From: Acidobacteriota bacterium
GTDB taxonomy: Bacteria > Acidobacteriota > Thermoanaerobaculia > Multivoradales > JBCCEF01
Direction of reading: 5' to 3'
DNA length: 64,000 nt
Assembly: GCA_039028635.1 (NCBI GenBank)
Contig: JBCCHV010000001.1
Coordinates: forward strand, 1 to 64,000
Below are positions 44,392 through 53,242 of the stretch, in pieces. The position numbers and the translations under genes were made by a program. Every line of letters begins with the position of its first letter. Position 1 is the first letter of the stretch. A model generated the notes under the pieces. That model was not told the DNA's origin. It did not search any database and worked only from the letters and a program-made list of their open reading frames with translations.

Positions 44392-45741
44392 GTGCGCTTC
44401 GCCTTAAGTCGGGCTACGGTGTGGATTGCCGTGGGCTTGTTGAGTGGCTCCGGAATCGCGGCGCAGGAGGAGCGGCGGTTCGATTTCGAGGTCGAGGTCA
44501 AGACCCACTATCGCGACTCGGAGCCATTGCGCCTGCAGCTTCCTCTGCTGCGACTCCCGGACGGCACGCCCCTGCTGCCGGAGGCGCCGGCCCTCGAGAC
44601 GGTCGATCCCGGAACTCATCTCGAGGTGTCGACGGCCACCCTCTATGTCGATGCCGAGTGGGGTGACAGCCTCGCCGCTCACCTCAAGATCGACGTCATC
44701 GATCTCTACGACCGCAATCCCACGTCGACGGATCAGGACGTCGACGTCGACGAGGCATGGATTCGACTGGGTCGCGAGAGCGAGCCGGCGATCCTGCCGG
44801 AGCGCTCCGGGGGTTACGTCAAGATCGGCAAGTTCCCGCACTTCGAGCGCCAGGACGATCGCCATCTGGAGAGCTACGGTCTGGTATCGACGGCCTTCAA
44901 TCGCTTCGAGGATCTCGGTCTCGAGGCCGGCGTCGATCTCGGCCGCCACGTTTACCTGAAGGCCTCGGCGACGCAGGGAAACCCGGTCTTTATGCGCGAC
45001 CCCAATGCGCTGGCCGGAGACAACGGCACCCGCGACCAGGTGGTCCTCGGCCGGGCGCCGCGGCTCAACAGCGGAATCGTGATCCCCTACGACGCCGAGG
45101 TCGAAGACATCAATGGAGAAACCGACCTTGAGATCGGCCTCGGCCTCGGAGTGCGCTTCGGCGGCGCCGCCGGCGACGACGGCGTCGACGCCCTGGTCTG
45201 GGGCTATCGCCGTGATCTGGCCGAGACGGTGGTTCTCGAGGGCACCGAGTACGGCGGTGACCTCGACCTGCTGGGCGGACCCCTCAATCTGTTCCCGTTC
45301 CCCACCACCGGCGATGAGAAGGAAGAGTTCGGGGTCAACCTGTGGGCTTATTGGGGCGGCTTCACGGGCTTTCTGCAGGCCGTCGATCAGGATCTCGCCG
45401 GCCTCGAGCGTACCGGCCTGGAAGTCGAGCTGGCGTGGCGCTTCGATCTTCCGGTGCGCTGGGCCGTCGGAGGACGCCAGCTCTTTCCCTATATCGCTCC
45501 AGCGGTTCGCTATTCGCGTCTCGAGCCGGACTTCGGCAATCCCGCCGGTGGCCCGACGCCGAGCTTCACCTGGGAGTGGGAGAAGGTCGACCTCGGCTTG
45601 CGTTTGGGGTTGGTTCCGGGCGCCGACCTGACGATCGAGCATGCCGACAACGAGTTCATCCTCGCCTCCGGGGCGTCCGTCGGCAACGACGAGCTCTTGA
45701 CGACGGTCCGTTGGCGTTTCGGGCGGGGGAGCGGTTCTTGA
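44392..45741 (+). CDS. Porin-like outer membrane beta protein, first gene of signalling operon
   Basis: A 449-residue exported protein. GTG at 44392 begins a signal peptide (RFALSRATVWIAVGLLSGSGIAA); earlier TTG codons give no signal peptide. The mature protein is a series of amphipathic strands such as YVKIGKFPHFERQDDRH and FDLPVRWAVGGRQLF ending in VRWRFGRGSGS, with regularly placed Asp/Tyr/Trp. That is an outer-membrane barrel, probably a porin-type channel; no exact family. It overlaps the cupredoxin gene by 4 bp. What it imports is unknown, but copper or an electron carrier would fit the neighbour. Confidence 0.7.
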   Translation: MRFALSRATVWIAVGLLSGSGIAAQEERRFDFEVEVKTHYRDSEPLRLQLPLLRLPDGTPLLPEAPALETVDPGTHLEVSTATLYVDAEWGDSLAAHLKIDVIDLYDRNPTSTDQDVDVDEAWIRLGRESEPAILPERSGGYVKIGKFPHFERQDDRHLESYGLVSTAFNRFEDLGLEAGVDLGRHVYLKASATQGNPVFMRDPNALAGDNGTRDQVVLGRAPRLNSGIVIPYDAEVEDINGETDLEIGLGLGVRFGGAAGDDGVDALVWGYRRDLAETVVLEGTEYGGDLDLLGGPLNLFPFPTTGDEKEEFGVNLWAYWGGFTGFLQAVDQDLAGLERTGLEVELAWRFDLPVRWAVGGRQLFPYIAPAVRYSRLEPDFGNPAGGPTPSFTWEWEKVDLGLRLGLVPGADLTIEHADNEFILASGASVGNDELLTTVRWRFGRGSGS

Positions 45742-46418
45742 TCCGACGTTTCGGGGCCTGCCATGCCCTGATCCTGCTGGCCGCGGTGCTGGCGCCGGCC
45801 TCGGTGGCTTCGGCCGCGGTGCTGTCGGGACAGGTGCAGCTCGTCACTCGCAGCGGTCGACCGATCACGACCAGCGGTGACGTGGTGGTGATCTATCAGC
45901 CAGACCAAGGGCTGGAGAATCTGCAGCCCCTCGAGCTCGAGATCGAAACCCGCAAAAAGAAGTTCACCCCGCGGGTCACGGTGCTGCCGGTCGGCAGCTC
46001 GGTGCGATTCCCGAATCGCGATCCCATCCTGCACAACGTCTTTTCGGTGTCGAAGGGCAATGCCTTCGACCTCGGTCTCTACCGCGCCGGTGCCGGCGAG
46101 ACGGCGGTCTTCGAAACGGCCGGTCTGGTGAGGGTCTACTGCAACGTTCACCAGGAGATGGTGGCCTACGTCTGGGTGGTCGAGACGCCGCACACCACGA
46201 TCGCCGACGGCAAGGGGCAGTTTCGTCTCGAAGGTCTCCCGGACGGCCCTGGAACCTTGACCGTCTGGCATGAACGAAGCGACGTCAAGGTGGTTGAGCT
46301 GGCCGCGCCGCGAGCGCTTCGGGAACCGCTGCGCCTGCGGGCCTATCGACCGCGGGTGCCGAAACACCTCAACAAGTTCGGGAGATCCTACGGGCGTTCG
46401 CGACGTGACCGCTACTAA
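45738..46418 (+). CDS. Exported cupredoxin-domain protein
   Basis: A 226-residue periplasmic protein starting at TTG (45738) with GGGGAG six bases upstream. Signal peptide: ACHALILLAAVLAPASVASA. A plastocyanin-like fold is seen with a complete type 1 copper set: His99 (PILHNVFS), Cys135, His138 and Met141 in YCNVHQEM. The C-terminal stretch LEGLPDGPGTLTVWHE is a short Ig-like/carboxypeptidase-regulatory-type loop. Related proteins are labelled methylamine utilization protein, but no such pathway is here. TTGA overlap with the porin gene. Likely an electron or copper carrier; the sensor behind it suggests it could report copper or redox state. Confidence 0.82.
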   Translation: MIRRFGACHALILLAAVLAPASVASAAVLSGQVQLVTRSGRPITTSGDVVVIYQPDQGLENLQPLELEIETRKKKFTPRVTVLPVGSSVRFPNRDPILHNVFSVSKGNAFDLGLYRAGAGETAVFETAGLVRVYCNVHQEMVAYVWVVETPHTTIADGKGQFRLEGLPDGPGTLTVWHERSDVKVVELAAPRALREPLRLRAYRPRVPKHLNKFGRSYGRSRRDRY

Positions 46419-49008
46419 ATCGAAGGGCTGGTCTCCGGGCCTGGGGGCTCGGATCTTCCTGATGACCGGGCTGTTCATCGCCCTGGCCGTCGGAGCGGCC
46501 TTGCTCTATGCCTTTCTGGAGGCGCGCGGTATTGCCGGCGAGAGCGTCGCGGAGGACTTGAGGGAGAGCTCCGCAGCCCTCGCCGAGCTGCGCGAGGTGC
46601 GCCTCGATCGCCTCGATTTCGATGCCCGCCAGCTCGCCGGCGACCCCTATGTCGCGGCCCTCTTCGCCGAGGCCGCTGATTCCGGCGACAGCCTCTCGAT
46701 TCGCGACCTGCTCGAGGAGCGGCAAGGGGATGTCGGCTACGACTTCGCGACCGTCGTGACCCTGGACGGTGTGGTGGCGGCCTGGACCGGTCGTCCCGAT
46801 GCCGCCGGCACCGATCTCTCGCGGCGGCCGCTGTTGGCGACCGCCCTCGACGAGGGGGCGGCGGCCGGCTTCTGGCGAGACCAAGACTCTCTCTACGACG
46901 CCGTCGCGGTGCCCGTGGGGCGGGGTTTCGAGCTGCTGGGTTATCTGGTCACCGGCTACCGCTCCGCCGGCGGCGTCGAAGAGACCGCCGCCCTGAGCAG
47001 CTCCCAGCTGGCCTATGCCGCCCCTGCCGCGAGCGCCCTCGAGCTGCGCGGCACGACCCTCGGCGACGATGTCCACCGGGCCCTGATCGCCTCCCTGGCG
47101 CGACACCAGGCCGAGGTCGAGCGGGTACTGGAGAGCGGTGACACCGTCGAAGGGTTGGAGCTCGACCTCGCCGGTGCCCCTTGGCTGGCGCAGCTCGATC
47201 CTCTGCGGGACGCCTCCGGAGAGCCCGTCGCCCTGGCCGTCACCCTCGACTCCCTCGACCGTCGGATGGCTCCCTTCCGCGCCATCAGCCGCGCCCTGCT
47301 GTGGGCGGGCATCGGGTCGGTGTTGTTGGCCCTGGCGCTGAGCTACTGGTTCGCCCACCGCACGCTGCAGCCGGTGCGGCGCCTGGTGACAGCGGCGACC
47401 GCGGCCCGTTCCGGCGACTACGACCAGGAGATCGCCGTCGAGCGCGGTGACGAGGTCGGAGAGCTGGCCGGGTCGTTCAACGCCTTGATGAGCGATCTGC
47501 GCGAAAAACGTGACATGGAGAGCTATCTCTCGGAGCTCTCGCGCAGCTTGCCGGAGGGTGGTTTGGCGCCGACCGCGCGCCAGGTGTCGGCCTTGCGCGG
47601 CCTCGATGGGGTGCTGGTGGCGATCGAGTTCCGCGGCCTCGCCCGGGGAACTTCCGATGCCGCCAAGGCGGCCCGCCAATGGGACGCCTCGGTGCGCATC
47701 GTCGAGCAGGTGGTCGAGCGCCGCGGCGGCGCCATCGACGCCCTCGCCGGCCATCGCCTGTGGGCACGATTCGAGGGCGAGGATCGCGGGCCGCGGGCTC
47801 TCGCCGCCGCCGCCGAGATCCTGCAGGGCTTCGAAGAGGGCGATCTGCCGGTGCTCGCCCTCACCCGCGGCCGTTGTACGGTGGGCTCCTCTTCCGGCGA
47901 CGGACGACCCCGCGCCCTGCTGGTGGGGCCGGCGGTGCAACAGCTCGAAGGCCTGGTGCGGGAGGCCAGTCCCGGCGAGATCATTTTCGGTCGGCCGATC
48001 TTCGAAGAGCTCTCGGATTACCTCCAGAAGGCTGGCTTTTCGCTCGCCGAGCGGCGCGGTGTGTTGATTCCCCAGCCGCTCTACATCCTGTCCGGCCGCT
48101 TGGCTTCGCGCCTGACGGCGACGGTGCCGCGGGTGACCACCACCACGCCCACGGCAGCGATGCCGGTGCGGCCGACGCTCTCGGACATTGGCCCGGGCAG
48201 TCTGGTGGGGGGGCGCTTCGAGATCCTCTCGGTGCTCGGCGCCGGCGGCATGGGGGTGGTCTACAAGGCGCGCGATCGCGAGCTCGAAGATCTGGTGGCG
48301 GTGAAGATGCTGCGGTCGGATCGTTGGCGCGACACGGCCCTGGTCGAGCGCTTGAAGGAAGAGCTCAAGCTGGCGCGCAAGATCACCCATCCCAACGTCT
48401 TGCGGACCTTCGACCTGGGCGAGATCGACGGCACGCCGTTCATCTCGATGGAGTACGTCCGCGGCGTCACCCTCCGCTTCCTGCTCGATCGCACCGATCG
48501 TCTGCCCTATTCCGCCGGCCTGCGCCTGGCGCGGCAGCTCTGTCTGGGGCTCGAGGCGGCGCACCAGGTCGGCGTGGTGCATCGCGACATCAAGCCCGAG
48601 AACCTGATCCTCGAGCCCAACGGCAACGCCAAGCTGATGGACTTCGGAATCGCCCGGCCGGTCGATCGGATGACCCCGGGGCAAACCACCGACGGCTCGA
48701 TCGTCGGCACGCCGCAGTACCTGGCGCCGGAGGTGCTCGAAGGCAACGAGGCGGATCCGCGCTCCGATCTCTATGCCGTCGGCGTGGTTCTCTACGAGAT
48801 GTTCACCGGGGCGCTGCCCTTCGCCGGCACGCCCCTCGAGGTCATCGCGGCGACGGTGCGCGAGGAGCCGAGACCGCCGCGCGACCTGTGGCCCGAGATC
48901 CCGCCCTCCTTGGCGGACCTGATTCAAGACTGTCTGCACAAGCAGCCGGAAGAGCGACCGTCGTCGGCCGGTGCACTGATCGCGCGCCTCGACGGGTTGC
49001 GAGCCTGA
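46405..49008 (+). CDS. Membrane sensor Ser/Thr kinase with HAMP and degenerate cyclase domain
   Basis: An 867-residue protein. Two membrane segments (about 15-37 and 297-316) bracket a periplasmic sensor of roughly 260 residues (cache-like). A HAMP domain follows (about 318-375, RTLQPVRRLVTAATAA). Residues about 395-560 resemble a class III cyclase (VAIEFRG, RRGGAIDALAGHRLWARFEG, ASPGEIIFG) but lack its catalytic Asps. The Hanks-type kinase is at about 603-860, with LGAGGMGVVYKAR, HRDIKPENL and DFGIARP intact, and faces the cytoplasm. GTG at 46405 overlaps the cupredoxin end by 14 bp; the true start may be later. It joins the two halves of the operon: envelope sensing and cytoplasmic signalling. 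Confidence 0.85.
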   Translation: MTATKSKGWSPGLGARIFLMTGLFIALAVGAALLYAFLEARGIAGESVAEDLRESSAALAELREVRLDRLDFDARQLAGDPYVAALFAEAADSGDSLSIRDLLEERQGDVGYDFATVVTLDGVVAAWTGRPDAAGTDLSRRPLLATALDEGAAAGFWRDQDSLYDAVAVPVGRGFELLGYLVTGYRSAGGVEETAALSSSQLAYAAPAASALELRGTTLGDDVHRALIASLARHQAEVERVLESGDTVEGLELDLAGAPWLAQLDPLRDASGEPVALAVTLDSLDRRMAPFRAISRALLWAGIGSVLLALALSYWFAHRTLQPVRRLVTAATAARSGDYDQEIAVERGDEVGELAGSFNALMSDLREKRDMESYLSELSRSLPEGGLAPTARQVSALRGLDGVLVAIEFRGLARGTSDAAKAARQWDASVRIVEQVVERRGGAIDALAGHRLWARFEGEDRGPRALAAAAEILQGFEEGDLPVLALTRGRCTVGSSSGDGRPRALLVGPAVQQLEGLVREASPGEIIFGRPIFEELSDYLQKAGFSLAERRGVLIPQPLYILSGRLASRLTATVPRVTTTTPTAAMPVRPTLSDIGPGSLVGGRFEILSVLGAGGMGVVYKARDRELEDLVAVKMLRSDRWRDTALVERLKEELKLARKITHPNVLRTFDLGEIDGTPFISMEYVRGVTLRFLLDRTDRLPYSAGLRLARQLCLGLEAAHQVGVVHRDIKPENLILEPNGNAKLMDFGIARPVDRMTPGQTTDGSIVGTPQYLAPEVLEGNEADPRSDLYAVGVVLYEMFTGALPFAGTPLEVIAATVREEPRPPRDLWPEIPPSLADLIQDCLHKQPEERPSSAGALIARLDGLRA

Positions 49009-49009
49009 G

Positions 49010-50218
49010 ATGATCGAGCCGCGCCTCAACCTGCAGCTCGGCCTCCCGTCGGCACTGCCCAAGGACGGCGAGATCGAGGATCTCCGCCGTCGCCTGTCGG
49101 AGGTCGAGAAGCTCCTCGAGATCAGCGGTGAGATCGGTCGCACCCTCGACCTCGACCGGCTCCTCGACCTCGCCCTGGTGCGAGCCGAGGAAGTGTGCCA
49201 CGCCGAAACCAGCTCTATCTGGGAGCTCGACGAGGAGCGCCAGGAGCTCTTCTTCCGGGTGGTGCGCGGCAAGGCGGCCCCCGGCATTCGGGGACTGCGG
49301 GTGCCGGTCGGGGAAGGCATCGTCGGGGCGGTGGCGGCGAGCGGTCAGCCGGAGATCGTCAACGACGTGTCTTCCGATTCGCGCTGGCGCGGCGAGCCCC
49401 TGCAGGGCTTCGAAACCCGCTCCCTGCTGACCGTGCCGTTGGGCGTTCAGCGGCGCGTGGTCGGCGTCATGCAGCTACTCAATCCGGTGGATGCGGAAGG
49501 CTTCACCCTTGGCGACCTGTGGCGCATGAACGTCTTCGCCGGTCCTCTCGCCCAGGCGATCGACAACGCCCGTCTGTTCGCCGAGCGCAAACGCCAGTTC
49601 TTCGACACGGTGACGGCCCTGGCGGAAGCGACGGAGCTGCGGGATCCCTATACCGGCGGCCATTCGAATCGCGTCACCGCCTACTCGCTGCTGTTGGGAA
49701 GCGAGCTGGGCTTGGGGGTCACGGAGCTCGAAGAGCTGATGCTGACCGCCACGCTGCACGATGTCGGCAAGCTGGCGACGCCGGACTCGATTCTGCGCAA
49801 GCCGGCGCCGCTGTCGACGCAGGAGAAGGAGGTCATGCGGCGACACCCCGCCGATGGCGCCGAAATGCTCGCCAAGATCCACGGCCTGCGGCACGTCGTC
49901 CCGGCGGTGCGCGCCCACCACGAGCACATCGATGGCGGGGGCTATCCGGACGGCTTGCGCGACCAGGAGATCCCCTACTCGGCGCGCATCCTGGCGGTCG
50001 CCGATGCCTTCGACGCGATGGTGACGGAACGTCCCTACCGCCAGGGGCTGGCGCCGGTGGAGGCGGCGCGGCGAATCGTCTCCGGCGCCGGCACGCAGTT
50101 CTGGGAGCCGGCCGTCGAGGCCTTTGACCAGCTCTTCGACGGTGATCGCTGGGTCCTCGACCACGGTCGTCGGCTCGGGCGCGGCTTCCTCGGTCTCTCC
50201 ACCGGCCGCGAACTCTGA
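49010..50218 (+). CDS. GAF and HD-GYP phosphodiesterase
   Basis: A 402-residue cytoplasmic protein: a short coiled region, GAF domain (about 35-180, with LLTVPLGVQRRVVGVMQLLN) and an HD-GYP domain (about 195-385). All its hallmarks are there: HSNRVTAYS, LHDVGK, RRHPADGAEML, AHHEHIDGGGYPDGL and VADAFDAMVTERPYR. HD-GYP enzymes degrade cyclic-di-GMP. One base separates it from the kinase gene and two from the cyclase gene, so all three should be made together. The GAF ligand is unknown. Confidence 0.92.
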   Translation: MIEPRLNLQLGLPSALPKDGEIEDLRRRLSEVEKLLEISGEIGRTLDLDRLLDLALVRAEEVCHAETSSIWELDEERQELFFRVVRGKAAPGIRGLRVPVGEGIVGAVAASGQPEIVNDVSSDSRWRGEPLQGFETRSLLTVPLGVQRRVVGVMQLLNPVDAEGFTLGDLWRMNVFAGPLAQAIDNARLFAERKRQFFDTVTALAEATELRDPYTGGHSNRVTAYSLLLGSELGLGVTELEELMLTATLHDVGKLATPDSILRKPAPLSTQEKEVMRRHPADGAEMLAKIHGLRHVVPAVRAHHEHIDGGGYPDGLRDQEIPYSARILAVADAFDAMVTERPYRQGLAPVEAARRIVSGAGTQFWEPAVEAFDQLFDGDRWVLDHGRRLGRGFLGLSTGREL

Positions 50219-50220
50219 CC

Positions 50221-51777
50221 ATGCTGCGGTTGCGAATCTCCTCGCCGGCGGGGGAGCAAACCTTCGATCTCGGCGACGAGCAGGTCACCATCGGGCGCGG
50301 GCGCGACAACTCCATCGTCCTGGCGGATCCCTCCGTGTCCCGTCGTCACTGCGAGATCCACCGCCAGCCGACCGGCTGGGAAGTGGTCGATCTGGGAAGC
50401 ACCAACGGCGTGTTGCTCGACGACACGCTGGTTTCCAGGGGGCCGATCGAGGCCGGCACGCGCCTCACCCTCGGGACCTTCGACGTGCTGGTCGAGGATC
50501 GGGGGCCGACGGTGAGTACGGTGGACGACGAGGCGCAGGTCATCGTCCGCCTCGACAACCTCAAGTCGGTGCTCGAAGACAAGGGCCAGGAAACGCAGAT
50601 TCTGGCCGCCCTGGTACAGCTCGCCGAAAAGCTGCTGCGCGCCGACCGGGTCGAAGATGCCGCCCGCGCCGTCATGGACGCGGTCTTCGCGGCGGTGTCG
50701 GTGGATCGCGGTTTCCTGTTCCTCAAGCAGGACAGCCACCTGGTGTGTGAGCTGGCGCGCTTTGGCGATCAGGTGGTGATGGCACCCTCCGGCGTGGTGC
50801 CGGTGTCGACCACCATTCTCAATACGGTGATCGAGCAGGAGGTGGCCCTGGTCACCACCGATGCCCGCGCCGACCATCGCCTCACCGGTGGTGAGTCGAT
50901 CCGCCTGCATCAGATTCGCGCCGCCCTGTGTGTGCCGATCTGGTCCGAGGGCGGAGTGATCGGTGCCGTTCATCTCGATTCGCCGATCCGATCCGAGATC
51001 TTCGGCGAGCGCGATCTCGAGATCGCCACCGCCCTGGCGAGCTACGCCGCGATGGCCATCGAAGGGCTGCGCAACGTCCATCGCCTGGAGGTCGAGCGGC
51101 GTTCTCGGGAGCGGCTGGCGCGCTATCACTCGCCGGCGGTGGTCGACGAGATCCTGCAGGGCGAGGCGCAGCGCCAGCATCCGCTACGCACCATGGAGAC
51201 GACGGTGCTGTTCGCCGATCTGGTGGGGTTCACGCCGGTGGCGGAAAACGCCGGCCCGAAGGCGGTGGCGGACTTCCTCGGCCAGTACTTCGACCGCGCC
51301 GTCGAAGCGATCTTCGAGTTCGGCGGCACCCTCGACAAGTTCATCGGTGATTCGGTGATGGCCTTCTTCGGCGCGCCGGTGGCGCAGCCGGATCATGCCG
51401 CCCGAGGCGTGCGGGCGGCCCTCGCCATTCAGCGGGCCGTCGCCGAGTGGAGCGTCGAGCGAGAGAGCAAGGGCGAGCAGCCGATCTACGTGCGGGTGGC
51501 TCTCAACAGTGGACCGGTGGTGGTGGGCGAGATCGGCAGCGAGAAGCGCGTCGAGTACACGGTGTTGGGCAACACGGTGAATGTCGCCGCGCGGCTCGAG
51601 GATGCCGTCGCGGGTCCGGGAGAGATCGTCATCGGACCCCACACCAAGGCCCAGCTACCGGGCGCGTTTCTCTGCGAGGGCCTCGGCGAGACGCAGCTCA
51701 AGGGGTTGAGTCGGCCGGTGCGGGCTTACCGCGTCGAAGGTGAGTTCGCCGAGCTCGCGGAGCCCGACGATGCCTGA
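50221..51777 (+). CDS. FHA-GAF-adenylate/guanylate cyclase
   Basis: A 518-residue cytoplasmic protein. FHA domain (1-95) with GRGRDNSIVL, SVSRRHC and GSTNGV, which binds phosphothreonine and would read a kinase's output. GAF domain (about 125-280). Class III cyclase at about 320-500: LFADLVGFTPVAE with the metal Asp, GGTLDKFIGDSVMAFFGAP with the second Asp, and EYTVLGNTVNVAARLE; the Lys in DKFIGD and the Asp-type pattern suggest adenylate cyclase. The FHA domain beside a Ser/Thr kinase gene suggests phosphorylation could control cAMP production. The last 52 bp overlap the 3' end of trmL on the other strand. Confidence 0.92.
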   Translation: MLRLRISSPAGEQTFDLGDEQVTIGRGRDNSIVLADPSVSRRHCEIHRQPTGWEVVDLGSTNGVLLDDTLVSRGPIEAGTRLTLGTFDVLVEDRGPTVSTVDDEAQVIVRLDNLKSVLEDKGQETQILAALVQLAEKLLRADRVEDAARAVMDAVFAAVSVDRGFLFLKQDSHLVCELARFGDQVVMAPSGVVPVSTTILNTVIEQEVALVTTDARADHRLTGGESIRLHQIRAALCVPIWSEGGVIGAVHLDSPIRSEIFGERDLEIATALASYAAMAIEGLRNVHRLEVERRSRERLARYHSPAVVDEILQGEAQRQHPLRTMETTVLFADLVGFTPVAENAGPKAVADFLGQYFDRAVEAIFEFGGTLDKFIGDSVMAFFGAPVAQPDHAARGVRAALAIQRAVAEWSVERESKGEQPIYVRVALNSGPVVVGEIGSEKRVEYTVLGNTVNVAARLEDAVAGPGEIVIGPHTKAQLPGAFLCEGLGETQLKGLSRPVRAYRVEGEFAELAEPDDA

Positions 51778-52232
51778 CGCTGGCGCAGCACTTCGTAGAG
51801 AGCCAGGGCCACGGTGGTGGAAAGATTGAGCGAGCGCAGCTCCGGATCGGCCATCGGCACCGCGACGGTGCGCTCAGCGAAGCGCTCCAACAGTGGGCGG
51901 GGCAAGCCGGTGCTCTCGCGGCCGAAGATCAGGACCGGGTTCCGGCCGTAGTCGGCACTCCACAAATCCCGCCGTCCCTCGGGGGCGAAGAAGAAGAGCT
52001 CGCCGAGATCCTCAGTGGCGGTGTGGAACTCCTCCCAGCAGGACCACAGGTGCGGCTGGACCCGCGGCCAGTAGTCGAGGCCGGCGCGGCGCACCCGCCG
52101 ATCCGAGAGCTCGAAACCGAGGGGCTCCACCAGGTGGAGCTGCGCGCCGGCGGCGAGACAGGTGCGACCGACGTTGCCGGCGTTCCAGTGGATTTCCGGT
52201 TCCACCAGCACGGCGTGAATGGTTGGGCTCAC
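51726..52232 (-). CDS. trmL: tRNA (cytidine/uridine-34 2'-O)-methyltransferase
   Basis: A 168-residue SPOUT-fold enzyme that 2'-O-methylates wobble base 34 of certain tRNA-Leu. Seen: VLVEPEIHWNAGNVGRTC near the start, LIFGRESTGLP and SLNLSTTVALALYEVLRQ, the knot that binds S-adenosylmethionine. The chosen GTG at 52232 overlaps the agmatinase stop as GTGA. The last 52 bp overlap the convergent cyclase gene, unusual in this otherwise cleanly spaced window. Confidence 0.92.
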   Translation of the reverse strand: MSPTIHAVLVEPEIHWNAGNVGRTCLAAGAQLHLVEPLGFELSDRRVRRAGLDYWPRVQPHLWSCWEEFHTATEDLGELFFFAPEGRRDLWSADYGRNPVLIFGRESTGLPRPLLERFAERTVAVPMADPELRSLNLSTTVALALYEVLRQRQASSGSASSANSPSTR

Positions 52233-53104
52233 GACGCCTTCTGCTGCAGGTAGCCGAGGCACTTGTAGACCAGCTTGGCGGCCAAGAAATCGGGTGCCGT
52301 GAGGCCGCCGATGGGGGCGAGCTCGACGACATCCATGGCGACGACCCGCTTATTCTCGAACAACAGACGAAGCAGCTCGAGGGTGGGGTACCAGAGGCCA
52401 CCGCCGGGTTCCGGCGTGCCGGTGGCGGGGACCAGGGAAGGATCGAAATAGTCGAGGTCGAAGGTCAGGTAGACCGTCTCTGGGAGGTCCGCGAGGAGGT
52501 CCGCGAAGCGCTCGGCGAGGTCCCGCCGAGGCAGGTCGTGGCCCCACAACACCGGCATCCGGAGCTGGCGCACCAGGGACGCTTCCGGCACCGAGAGGGA
52601 GCGCACTCCGACCGCCAGGGAGGGGAATCCCTGCTCGACGAGGCGGCGCATCACCGAGGCATGGCTGTAGCGGGTACCGTCGTAGGAATCGCGCAGATCG
52701 GCATGAGCGTCGAACTGCACGATGCCGATGGCTTCGCTGCAGGTCCTGGCTGCGGCCCGCACCGCCGCCTGACTCAAGCTGTGCTCACCGCCGAGGGTGA
52801 CCAAGAAGCGGCCGGCTTGCAGGGGAGCGAGGCAGGCTTCCTCGATCTCTGCCAGGGCGGTCTCCAGATCGAAAGCTTCCGGCAGGAAGGCCGGCAGGGT
52901 CTCGATGCCTTGCAGCCAGGGCTCTGACTCGAGCTCCTCGTCGTAGAGCTCGAGGGCCTGGGAGGCGCGCAGGATGGCGGCCGGGCCTTCGCTCGTCCCC
53001 TTGCCGTAGGAAGTGGTGCGCTCGAAGGGCAGCGGAAGGATGGCGATTCGCGGCTCTTCGGTCGGCTTTGCGAGCTGGCCGAAGGCGTGGGGCAGATGGG
53101 GCAC
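52229..53104 (-). CDS. speB: Agmatinase
   Basis: Hydrolyses agmatine to putrescine and urea, the step after SpeA (5220-7136). A 291-residue ureohydrolase with the two-manganese motifs: GGEHSLSQ, FDAHADLRD and LTFDLDYFDPS, then a Glu in GTPEPGGGLW. It is coupled to trmL downstream (4-bp overlap); the reason is not obvious. The ATG is upstream of PHAFGQLAKP with no strong ribosome site visible. Confidence 0.93.
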   Translation of the reverse strand: MPHLPHAFGQLAKPTEEPRIAILPLPFERTTSYGKGTSEGPAAILRASQALELYDEELESEPWLQGIETLPAFLPEAFDLETALAEIEEACLAPLQAGRFLVTLGGEHSLSQAAVRAAARTCSEAIGIVQFDAHADLRDSYDGTRYSHASVMRRLVEQGFPSLAVGVRSLSVPEASLVRQLRMPVLWGHDLPRRDLAERFADLLADLPETVYLTFDLDYFDPSLVPATGTPEPGGGLWYPTLELLRLLFENKRVVAMDVVELAPIGGLTAPDFLAAKLVYKCLGYLQQKAS

Positions 53105-53242
53105 GGAGGAGATCTCTCAAAACTGCGAGGAGCGGCCGCTCCCGCGGAGCGCAAGCCTACTCAATTTCGCGCCATTGTTGCATTGGCGAGCGATGCCGGG
53201 GCCGATTCCGCGTTCTCGATCCCGAAGGAGAGAAGAACGTCG

